5,853 bases of DNA from the NCBI GenBank assembly GCA_025356185.1, contig JANXUN010000374.1:1-5853 (forward strand). The letters run 5' to 3'. Every line of letters starts with the position of its first letter. The stretch's first letter is position 1. The notes beneath the pieces are model-generated. The model had not been told where the DNA came from, did no database searches, and saw nothing but the letters and a program-made list of their open reading frames with translations. This DNA comes from Gemmatimonadaceae bacterium (GTDB lineage: Bacteria; Gemmatimonadota; Gemmatimonadetes; Gemmatimonadales; Gemmatimonadaceae). Made by a program: the position numbers and the translations under genes. Shown one piece after another: positions 1-5,853 of this stretch.

Positions 1-2
1 GC

Positions 3-1829
3 TACGTGAACAGCTCCACGCGCTTGCCGCAAAACGAAGACAATTCGACGGGCCTTATGGTGGGCGGATTGGGCGGCTCGTGGCGCGCTGATCTAATCGA
101 CGCACAGGGCGATTCACTCAAGGGCGTTCGCTCGTACATGATCGGCGACATTTTGTCACAGACGACGACGTTAGGCGTGAACCGCTTCATCAATAGCGTC
201 TCGACGCAATACACCCCGTGGTCGTGGCTCGCCACGCGCGCGGCTGTCGGGTCCGACTATACAAGTCGAAACGAACTGTTCTTGTCCAAAGTTGGTGAAG
301 GCCCGGCGTCTGGCACGACGCGCACCGGTAACGTCCAAAGCACCAAGGCAGAGATTAATCAGCAGACGTTGGACGTCAGCGGAACCGGCACGTGGCAGAT
401 CACGGACTGGCTTAACTCGAAGACATCTGTCGGCATGCAGTACATCCGCAACGCACTCGCGAACACTACGGGTACCGGCATTGGCTTGCCGCCTGGCGGT
501 GTGACGGTGTCGACCGCTGCAACGCGTTCCAGCACGCAGACGCTCTCGGAAAAGCGCACGCTCGGTTACTACGTCGAACAACAGTTGGCGATCAACGACA
601 AGCTGTTCATCACCGCCGGCACACGTCGCGATGCTGCCAGCGCATTCGGTAAAAAGTTCAACGCCGTGTACTATCCGAAGTTGGGCGCATCGTGGCTGGT
701 CTCCGAGCAAGAGTTTTTCCATAAGCCGTCTTGGATCACGTCGCTTCGCTTGCGCGGCACGTACGGCGCGTCGGGGCAGATTCCCGGTGCCACGGATGCG
801 ATCCGGTATTTCAACGCGAACGCGACAACGCTCTCGACGGGCGGCGACACACCGGGTGCATCCGTTGGATCACTTGGAAATTCGGGGCTCAAGCCAGAGT
901 TCTCTGCAGAAACCGAGTTTGGCTTTGATCTCAACATGTTCGGTGGCAACACCAACATTGAAATCACGTCATATGACAAGTCGACCAAGGACGCGCTGAT
1001 CAGCCGTTTGATTGCGCCGTCGCTGTCCGGCTTGACGAACCAGTTTGTGAACATCGGCAACATCAAGAACACCGGCGTCGAGCTCACGTTCAATCAGAAA
1101 GTGATTGACAAGAAAGATCTTGCTGTTGACCTGTTACTGACCGCGTCGACGAACAAGAACCGCATGCTCACGTTGGGCGACGGCGTCTCGCCAATCGCGT
1201 CGGGCAATCGCAACACGCAGCGCAACCTGCCTGGCTATCCGCTGTATGGCTTGTGGGATAAGAACATTTCGTTCAACGACGCCAACGGCGACGGCATCAT
1301 CGTGTTGAGCGAGATGACGTTTAGTGATACGGCCGTCTATCAGGGCACCACTTTCCCGACGCGGGAGATGGCGTTCACGCCGTCGATCGAACTGTTTAAC
1401 CACAAACTGCGATTGTCTTCACAGTTCGATCGCAAGTGGAACTTCCTCAAGTTCAATAACACGCTGCGTCACCAGTGCATGAACGGCGTATCGTGCCGTG
1501 GTCGCTACGATCAGAGCGTGTCGCTGCAAGAACAGGCGAATGCGCTCGCCACGTCGCAGTCGGTGTTTACCGGCATGTTCGAAGACGGTACGTTCATGCG
1601 TTGGCGCGAAGCGTCTGCGTCGTACGAATTGCCCGAGTCGTGGGCCAAGGCCGTGCGTGCCGCACGTTGGAACGTCGTTCTTACGGGCCGCAATCTCGCC
1701 GTGTGGACCAAGTACAAAGGCGTTGATCCAGAAGCCGCTGCGTCCAACAGTGACACGCGCGGTAACGAAGAGTATTTCGCGACACCGCCGGTTCGGTACG
1801 TCACGGTGCGCTTCAACTTCACTTTCTAA
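3..1829 (+). CDS. SusC/RagA-family TonB-dependent outer-membrane receptor, C-terminal part (5' end outside window)
   Basis: The reading frame is open from the first complete codon (position 3) to TAA at 1827-1829, giving 608 residues of a family usually near 1000. The missing part would hold the signal peptide, the carboxypeptidase-regulatory-like domain and most or all of the plug. What remains is the 22-strand-type barrel: alternating aromatic and polar strands, the SusC-typical block LKPEFSAETEFGFDL (from fragment residue 296), then NIGNIKNTGVELTFN, then an acidic calcium-like loop DANGDG (residues 426-431). The barrel ends in GRNLAVWTKYKGVDPEA and a C-terminal phenylalanine, as expected for insertion by the BAM machinery. 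Two cysteines (residues 492 and 498) sit in a loop. The family imports oligomers such as glycans or peptides across the outer membrane, powered by TonB-ExbBD, with a SusD partner, which follows here after 13 nt. The GTG at position 6 is internal, not a start. The substrate is unknown. Confidence 0.95.
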   Translation, partial: YVNSSTRLPQNEDNSTGLMVGGLGGSWRADLIDAQGDSLKGVRSYMIGDILSQTTTLGVNRFINSVSTQYTPWSWLATRAAVGSDYTSRNELFLSKVGEGPASGTTRTGNVQSTKAEINQQTLDVSGTGTWQITDWLNSKTSVGMQYIRNALANTTGTGIGLPPGGVTVSTAATRSSTQTLSEKRTLGYYVEQQLAINDKLFITAGTRRDAASAFGKKFNAVYYPKLGASWLVSEQEFFHKPSWITSLRLRGTYGASGQIPGATDAIRYFNANATTLSTGGDTPGASVGSLGNSGLKPEFSAETEFGFDLNMFGGNTNIEITSYDKSTKDALISRLIAPSLSGLTNQFVNIGNIKNTGVELTFNQKVIDKKDLAVDLLLTASTNKNRMLTLGDGVSPIASGNRNTQRNLPGYPLYGLWDKNISFNDANGDGIIVLSEMTFSDTAVYQGTTFPTREMAFTPSIELFNHKLRLSSQFDRKWNFLKFNNTLRHQCMNGVSCRGRYDQSVSLQEQANALATSQSVFTGMFEDGTFMRWREASASYELPESWAKAVRAARWNVVLTGRNLAVWTKYKGVDPEAAASNSDTRGNEEYFATPPVRYVTVRFNFTF

Positions 1830-1842
1830 GCCGAGCCAACAG

Positions 1843-3213
1843 ATGACATTTTTTTCCGCTGCTCGCCGGGTCGTTGGCCCGGTGAGCATGCTGGCCTCGG
1901 TTGTGACGCTGGCCAGCTGTTCAAGCAAAATCCTGACCGTCGATACGCCGGACGTGCTCTCGTCGACTGCGCTGGGTGGCAGTCTCGGCGCGACCACGTT
2001 GCGTAACGGGTCCATCCAAGATTTCGCCGTTGGTTTTTCCGGCACGCAGGACGGCTTTGTAAACTCCACCGCAAACTTTGCCGATGAGGTGCAGACGACC
2101 GACACGTTTGCTGATCGCTACTTCACCGACCGGCGCCAGCAGAACGAAAATCTTGGTGGTGCGACGAACACGATGTACAACGGGTTGCAGTTAGCGCGTG
2201 CGGGGCTCACGTCGTCGATCGAAGCGTGGACGAAGGCGAAAACCAGCACCGCCACTGCCGTGAAAGACTCGCTGTCTGAGATGTACGCGATTCGCGGATT
2301 CACCGAAAACTTCTTTGCCGAGGCGTACTGCGCTGGCGTGCCGTTCAGCAAAGTTGAAGCGGACGGTTCGTTCACGTATGGCGATCCGCTCACCACGGCA
2401 CAGATGTTGACCGTCGCAGGCAATTCGTTGGACAGTGCCATCGCGTTGTCGACAGGTGCGACGTACAAGAACTTGGCGTCGGTTGGCAAGGCGCGCGTGC
2501 TGCTCAATCAGGGCAACTTTGCCCAGGCCGCAGCGGCGGTTGCGTCGGTGCCGACGAGCTACAAGTACTCCGTGTTTCACTCGAATGCAACCGGACGTCA
2601 GCAAAACGGCGTTTACAACGGTGACTTTGTTCCCAGCTCACGCTACACGATTGGCACGAAGGAAGGCACCAACGGCTTGGATTATCTCACCACGCCGGCC
2701 GATCCTCGTGTACCGTGGACGGCGTCGGCACGCACGGGATTTGACGGCACCAGTCGTAATCTGCCGATCGAACAGAAGTATTCGACGACGGCAGTGGCTG
2801 TTGTTCTCGCCGATGGCATTGAAGCGCGTCTTATCGAGGCTGAAGCGCGTTTGAATTTGACGGCAGGTGGTTCACAGGCCGATCGTGATGCCGTGTTCGC
2901 ACAGTTAAATACTCTGCGTGCAACGGGGCTCACCACAGTTATCGCCGCATTGCCGACGTCGCCGACGACGCAGGCCGCCGCAGTCGACATGCTCTTCAAA
3001 GAGCGTGCGTTCTGGATGTGGCTGACTGGCCATCGCATGGGTGACATGCGTCGCCTCGTGCGTCAGTATGGTCGCGATCAAGCCACGGTGTTCCCTGTGG
3101 GCGCTGTGCAGTATCGTCCGGGCGAAGTGTACGGAACGGACGTCAACATGATCGTGCCATTCCCAGAGCGGAACAACCCGAAGTTCACGGGATGCATTGA
3201 TCGCAAGGCGTAG
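1843..3213 (+). CDS. SusD/RagB-family nutrient-binding outer-membrane lipoprotein
   Basis: A complete protein of 456 residues. It starts with a basic, hydrophobic lipoprotein signal ending in the lipobox LASC (residues 23-26), so Cys26 should be lipidated and the mature protein anchored to the outer membrane, probably surface-exposed. Family marks are an alpha-helical TPR-like body with FFAEAYCAGVPFS (about residues 157-169), EARLIEAEARL (327-337), the strong SusD C-terminal block KERAFWMWLTGHRMGDMRR (386-404), and VNMIVPFPERNNP near the end (434-446). It is rather short for the family, where about 500-600 residues is common in Bacteroidota. The frame stays open upstream into the receptor gene, but ATG 1843 is chosen because it gives the lipoprotein signal directly. 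Only a weak GAG (1833-1835) precedes it, so translational coupling with the upstream gene is likely. The role is to capture substrate and act as lid for the SusC channel; the ligand is unknown. Confidence 0.95.
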   Translation: MTFFSAARRVVGPVSMLASVVTLASCSSKILTVDTPDVLSSTALGGSLGATTLRNGSIQDFAVGFSGTQDGFVNSTANFADEVQTTDTFADRYFTDRRQQNENLGGATNTMYNGLQLARAGLTSSIEAWTKAKTSTATAVKDSLSEMYAIRGFTENFFAEAYCAGVPFSKVEADGSFTYGDPLTTAQMLTVAGNSLDSAIALSTGATYKNLASVGKARVLLNQGNFAQAAAAVASVPTSYKYSVFHSNATGRQQNGVYNGDFVPSSRYTIGTKEGTNGLDYLTTPADPRVPWTASARTGFDGTSRNLPIEQKYSTTAVAVVLADGIEARLIEAEARLNLTAGGSQADRDAVFAQLNTLRATGLTTVIAALPTSPTTQAAAVDMLFKERAFWMWLTGHRMGDMRRLVRQYGRDQATVFPVGAVQYRPGEVYGTDVNMIVPFPERNNPKFTGCIDRKA

Positions 3214-3339
3214 CATTTGATGGTGGGTAAACAAAACGGGCGGACCATCTCTGGTCCGCCCGTTTTACGTTCGTGGGCCGTCACCGATAGAACCGATGCA
3301 GTCTCATCGCCTCAAAACCTCTTCCGTCTCTTCCCGTGT
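3214..3339. other. Convergent intergenic region
   Basis: This 126-nt gap separates the end of the SusD gene from the end of the - strand aldolase-like gene. The only structure I can support in it is the hairpin terminator at 3233-3266. The remaining ~70 nt towards 3339 shows no convincing gene, repeat or promoter. Confidence 0.7.
3233..3266. terminator. Bidirectional intrinsic terminator
   Basis: AAAACGGGCGGACCA (3233-3247) pairs perfectly with TGGTCCGCCCGTTTT (3252-3266), a 15-bp stem with a TCTC loop. Read on the + strand, the GC-rich core ends in TTTT, 20 nt after the SusD stop. Read on the - strand it ends in TTTTGTTT. It lies between two convergent genes, so it can stop transcription from both sides. 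The stem is visible directly; termination activity is inferred. Confidence 0.9.
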
Positions 3340-4320
3340 CTAGCGTCCGCCCGCTTTTCGTCCGATTTCAACCGCTTTGAACCCCGGCTCACCCCAACCC
3401 ATCACGAACACGCTAAACCCCTGCTGCATTCGCAGCTCGATGTCGTTCGCGTTCGCAGGATATCCGCACGCCACTTTGAATTCTTTGCAGGCGGCGAGAA
3501 CCTGCTGAATAGCGGCCTCCCAGCCCTTGTCGTCAAACACGCGCTTGCCTGACGCATCGACCGTCGTGAACACATCGTTGCGCAGTGTGCCAGCGCCCGG
3601 CCAGAGTACACCGATGCCCTTCACGGCGGCGATTTCGCGTACGTGCGCGAGCCCTTCTTTGCTCTCGACCACGGTCCAGTTCACGAGTTCGCCCTTGGAA
3701 TTGAGTAGCCAGACGTCGGCTTTGTCTTTGTATTCCTTTTCGGTGAGACCCCAGCGCGCGGGCGCGTCGCCGACATCGTCGGGACGGATGCCGCCTTTCG
3801 ATTTAAAGCGCATCATGTTGAGTCCGCGCCGTACTTCGTCGGCACTTTCTACGCCAACAAACATCAGCGCGCTGACGCCGAGGTTGAGTTGCGCCGCGAT
3901 GTGTTTGGCGGCCTGATCGTAGTCCTTGGCGATCAGCGGTGTCTTGACGAACATCGGATGCGTGATGCGCTTGTCGTTCACGAGCCCCGCGCTCTGCATG
4001 CCCTTCGCGAAGTCAGCGAACACCGTGAACGCACGGTCGAACGTATCGAATCCTTCCATGCTGCCGTCAAACACGAAATCTGAAGTCTTGTATGTCACGG
4101 CATCAGTCGCGAGCTGCGCGCCAGACTTGACCGAGTCGGGGGGAAGGGCAGGTTGACCGCCGCGACCTGCACGACGGTTGGCAGGGGCATAAAGCCCGAA
4201 GACGGGCTTTTTCGCGGCCAGCAGGTCAATAACGGGATTCATGTGTGGTTGGGCCGACACGATCTCCGGCCCGACAAACGACGAGACGACTGACGCCGCC
4301 AGTAACCAACGCAAACGCAC
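3340..4320 (-). CDS. Exported HpcH/HpaI aldolase/citrate-lyase-fold protein with altered active site
   Basis: A 326-residue protein beginning at GTG (4318-4320), which is favoured because GAGGA sits 7 nt upstream and because this start supplies a Sec signal peptide (RLRW, hydrophobic core, likely cleavage after VSA, residue 23). The next Met (residue 27) would remove that signal. The body follows the HpcH/HpaI TIM-barrel order: KKPVFGLYAP (37-46), DFVFDGSMEG (81-90), HPMFVKTPLI (121-130), GVSALMFVGVESADEV (148-163), GIRPDDVGDAPARWG (177-191), VVES (217-220), GVLWPGAGTL (237-246) and VFVMGWGEPG near the end. Known members are cytoplasmic class II aldolases for 2-keto-3-deoxy acids that bind a divalent metal. 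By eye against E. coli HpaI, the metal ligand Glu aligns with Glu219, but the His base, Arg and metal-ligand Asp appear replaced by Gly/Glu, Lys126 and Gly/Thr. Fold membership is fairly sure; aldolase activity is doubtful. It is convergent with the SusCD operon and divergent from the cytochrome gene. Confidence 0.83.
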   Translation of the reverse strand: MRLRWLLAASVVSSFVGPEIVSAQPHMNPVIDLLAAKKPVFGLYAPANRRAGRGGQPALPPDSVKSGAQLATDAVTYKTSDFVFDGSMEGFDTFDRAFTVFADFAKGMQSAGLVNDKRITHPMFVKTPLIAKDYDQAAKHIAAQLNLGVSALMFVGVESADEVRRGLNMMRFKSKGGIRPDDVGDAPARWGLTEKEYKDKADVWLLNSKGELVNWTVVESKEGLAHVREIAAVKGIGVLWPGAGTLRNDVFTTVDASGKRVFDDKGWEAAIQQVLAACKEFKVACGYPANANDIELRMQQGFSVFVMGWGEPGFKAVEIGRKAGGR

Positions 4321-4327
4321 GTGGTGT

Positions 4328-4332
4328 TCCTC
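4328..4332 (-). promoter_or_regulatory. Ribosome binding site of the aldolase-like gene
   Basis: On the - strand the sequence GAGGA lies 7 nt before the GTG start at 4318-4320. It is the clearest Shine-Dalgarno sequence in the window. It decides in favour of the GTG start and therefore of the signal peptide. Confidence 0.75.
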
Positions 4333-4464
4333 GTGAGGGTGGGACGCCCTAACCGGGCGGTTTAACGGAGCATGCCATTGCTTCGTACGTTACAGAAGTT
4401 ACGCCCTGTTTCGCGCTTCGTTGGCGCTATATTTCCCTGACGTTTTGTACCGCCGTCTGCCCGC

Positions 4465-4491
4465 TCGTGGCACGACCGCTGCGGTTATAAC
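4465..4491 (+). promoter_or_regulatory. Candidate promoter/operator for the cytochrome gene
   Basis: TATAAC (4486-4491) matches the sigma-70 -10 consensus at five of six bases and would leave a leader of roughly 30 nt before ATG 4528. No TTGACA-like -35 is found at the right distance. Instead the palindrome TCGTGGCACGA (4465-4475) lies just upstream and overlaps the -35 zone, so an activator- or repressor-dependent promoter is possible. This rests on short motifs only. Confidence 0.3.
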
Positions 4492-4527
4492 TTCTACCGT
4501 AGTCTTCCCAGACCCAGACAACCGGGC

Positions 4528-5853
4528 ATGAAGTCACTCGCTGCTGTCGCCACCACATTCGCCGTCATGCTCGGCGTCGTGCTGCTCGATACGCCCGCGG
4601 CACTCGATGCGGCGCGGAAGGTTCCGGCGACGCTAACCGCTGCCCTCGTGCGAAACGCGAACGAGTTCGCGCCGCGCTCGCCGACCAGTGCTCCGCGTAC
4701 CCACGGCACGTACGGCGCTCACGCGCCGAGGCCGCCGCGCGCAACCGTGATCGGCCCTGAAGCGCTCAACGGCGTTATCAAGAAATCATGCGCCGGCTGT
4801 CACAGCGATGCGCGCCGATCCGGCAATCTGTCTCTCGCCAAGTTCGATCTGCTCACCGCGGCAAGCGAGTCGCCCGAAGTTGCCGAGAAGATGATCAGCC
4901 AGTTGCGCACTGGCATGATGCCGCCCTCCGGACGTCCGCGTCCGGCCAGCGATACGTTGCAAGTGCTGACTGAGACACTTGAGCGCACAATGGACGCTGC
5001 AGCGCTGAAAAGTCCGAACGCCGGCATGCGCGCGTTTCAGCGGTTGAATCGCGCGGAGTACGAGCGCTCCATTCATGACTTGCTCGGTCTTGATGTGTCA
5101 GCCGACTCGTGGCTACCGCTTGATACCAAGAGTGCAAACTTTGACAACATCGCCGATGCGCAGCTGCCGTCGGCAACGACGCTTGATGCATATCTCGACG
5201 CCGCCAGCGACATCGCGCGTCTTGCAGTCGGCGATGCGACGGCAAGTGCAACTACGTCGAGCTATAAAATCGCGCGGCTCGCATCACAACTTGAAACCGT
5301 CGAGGGCGCGCCGAAGGGCACGCGTGGTGGTGTGTCGGTCGTGCACAATTTTCCGGCCGATGGCGAATACGTGTTCACTGTCACGTTGCATGCGATACCC
5401 ACGGGACAGTTGTACGGATCGAACGCGCCGTTTGACGAAAAGATTGAAGTGTCGGTGAACGGCGATCGCGTGGCGATGCTGGACATCGATCGCGGCATGT
5501 CGCAAGCCGATCCCAATGGCATGGACATGAAGACCAAGCCGATTCCTGTTCGTGCCGGTCCAAATCGCATCACCGCAGCGTACGTGCGCACGTTTGAAGG
5601 TCCCGTCAACGACAACATCGCGCCAATCGGTCACAGCATTGCCGACACCCAAATCGGTTCGCAGTCGGGCGTGACGATTTTGTCGCACATCCAGATGTTT
5701 GCTGTGACTGGTCCGTTCAATCCCACGGGCGTATCCGATACGCCCGCGCGGAAACGCATTTTCGCATGTCGCCCAACGAGTGCGGCAGAAGCGCGGCCAT
5801 GCGCCGAGCGAATAGTCAATCGATTGGGAGCGCTGGCGTATCGTCGTCCGCTT
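4528..5853 (+). CDS. Planctomycete-cytochrome-type protein (heme c, DUF1587, start of DUF1595), 3' end outside window
   Basis: The frame is open for 442 codons from ATG 4528 to the window edge. No ATG, GTG or TTG occurs in frame between the upstream TGA (4438) and this ATG, so the start is well fixed, although no clear Shine-Dalgarno is present. Domains in order: signal peptide (about 1-27); proline-rich linker (about 48-72); a c-type heme domain with CAGCH (88-92) and the likely axial Met in GMMPP (129-133); DUF1587 with FQRLNRAEYERSIHDLLGLD (170-189) and FDNIADA (205-211); a beta-rich segment (about 250-400) resembling a carbohydrate-binding-like sandwich; and the beginning of DUF1595 at FACRPTSAAEARPCAERI and AYRRPL. 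Family members usually continue through DUF1592, DUF1588 and DUF1585 to about 750-900 residues. The protein should be exported and covalently bind one heme. The family's reaction is not established; electron transfer linked to polymer breakdown is a common suggestion only. Confidence 0.9.
   Translation, partial: MKSLAAVATTFAVMLGVVLLDTPAALDAARKVPATLTAALVRNANEFAPRSPTSAPRTHGTYGAHAPRPPRATVIGPEALNGVIKKSCAGCHSDARRSGNLSLAKFDLLTAASESPEVAEKMISQLRTGMMPPSGRPRPASDTLQVLTETLERTMDAAALKSPNAGMRAFQRLNRAEYERSIHDLLGLDVSADSWLPLDTKSANFDNIADAQLPSATTLDAYLDAASDIARLAVGDATASATTSSYKIARLASQLETVEGAPKGTRGGVSVVHNFPADGEYVFTVTLHAIPTGQLYGSNAPFDEKIEVSVNGDRVAMLDIDRGMSQADPNGMDMKTKPIPVRAGPNRITAAYVRTFEGPVNDNIAPIGHSIADTQIGSQSGVTILSHIQMFAVTGPFNPTGVSDTPARKRIFACRPTSAAEARPCAERIVNRLGALAYRRPL

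Larger units (their letters stand above)
4321..4527. other. Divergent intergenic region (promoters of both flanking genes)
   Basis: These 207 nt separate the starts of two divergent genes and must hold or adjoin both promoters. Visible elements are: a small GC hairpin CGCCC-taacc-GGGCG (4345-4359), which would fall in the 5' leader of the - strand gene and has no T-run; an 8-bp inverted pair AGAAGTTA (4394-4401) and TAACTTCT (4488-4495); an odd-length palindrome TCGTGGCACGA (4465-4475); a self-complementary GTTATAAC (4484-4491); and a tandem CCCAGACCCAGA (4507-4518) just before the + strand gene. I find no small gene or RNA gene here. Confidence 0.6.

Noticed and set aside
171..722. - strand open frame of 183 codons within the receptor gene
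   Set aside because: It is Arg/Ala-rich and without motifs, lying wholly opposite a strongly supported TonB-dependent receptor frame; this is a codon-bias shadow.
1498..1842. N-terminal extension of the SusD reading frame inside the receptor gene
   Set aside because: The frame is open, but the translated extension is rich in Arg and Cys and has no family similarity. The lipoprotein signal begins exactly at ATG 1843.
1419..2105. Long - strand open frame across the SusC/SusD junction (228 codons)
   Set aside because: It crosses two well-supported + strand genes, its composition is that of a reverse shadow, and it shows no recognisable domain, signal or ribosome binding site.
4345..4359. Small hairpin CGCCC-taacc-GGGCG as a terminator or attenuator
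   Set aside because: The stem is only 5 bp and no T-run follows on either strand, so termination is not supported; it is listed only as an element of the intergenic region.
4394..4495. Inverted 8-mers AGAAGTTA / TAACTTCT 86 nt apart as paired operators
   Set aside because: An 8-base match in a region of about 200 nt is not far from chance, and no second line of evidence supports looping or regulator binding.
4507..4518. Tandem CCCAGA x2 just before the cytochrome gene start
   Set aside because: Two 6-bp units are too few to call a repeat element and the sequence does not resemble a ribosome binding site.
5284..5688. - strand open frames opposite the cytochrome gene
   Set aside because: They overlap the DUF1587-containing frame, which has clear heme and family motifs. 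The opposite frames are His/Arg-rich with no recognisable features.

Overview
The window reads as chromosomal DNA of a moderately GC-rich Gram-negative bacterium. A SusC/SusD outer-membrane pair sits next to a cytochrome-c/DUF1587/DUF1595 protein. The SusC barrel also ends in a distinctive pattern: a CxxxxxC loop, then 'GRNLAVWTKYKGVDPEA', then a terminal Phe. From memory this combination fits Gemmatimonadota better than Bacteroidota. The taxonomic call is inference; no marker gene is present. No tRNA, rRNA, CRISPR, insertion sequence or phage gene was found.

Layout. (1) Positions 1-1829, + strand: the C-terminal ~608 residues of a SusC/RagA-type TonB-dependent receptor; its signal peptide and plug lie before the window. 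(2) Positions 1843-3213, + strand, 13 nt downstream: a complete SusD/RagB-type surface lipoprotein of 456 residues. These two form the end of one operon. (3) Positions 3233-3266: a perfect 15-bp hairpin with T-rich flanks on both sides, a bidirectional terminator between convergent genes. (4) Positions 3340-4320, - strand: an exported protein with an HpcH/HpaI aldolase-like fold (GTG start, good ribosome binding site, Sec signal peptide), in which several catalytic positions appear changed. (5) Positions 4321-4527: a divergent intergenic region with candidate promoter and operator elements. (6) Positions 4528 to the window end, + strand: the first 442 codons of a Planctomycete-cytochrome-type protein, with signal peptide, one CxxCH heme site, DUF1587, a probable beta-sandwich and the start of DUF1595. 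It has no stop codon before the window ends.

Working together. SusC and SusD are expected to form one bedpan-like importer, with SusD as substrate-binding lid and SusC as TonB-driven channel. No glycosidase, peptidase or sensor lies in the window, so the substrate cannot be named. The aldolase-like gene and the cytochrome gene are divergently transcribed and may share regulation. Both products appear to be exported, but a common pathway is not shown by the sequence. I see ordinary accessory/nutrient genes rather than a clearly new system; the most unusual item is the secreted aldolase-like protein with an eroded active site.
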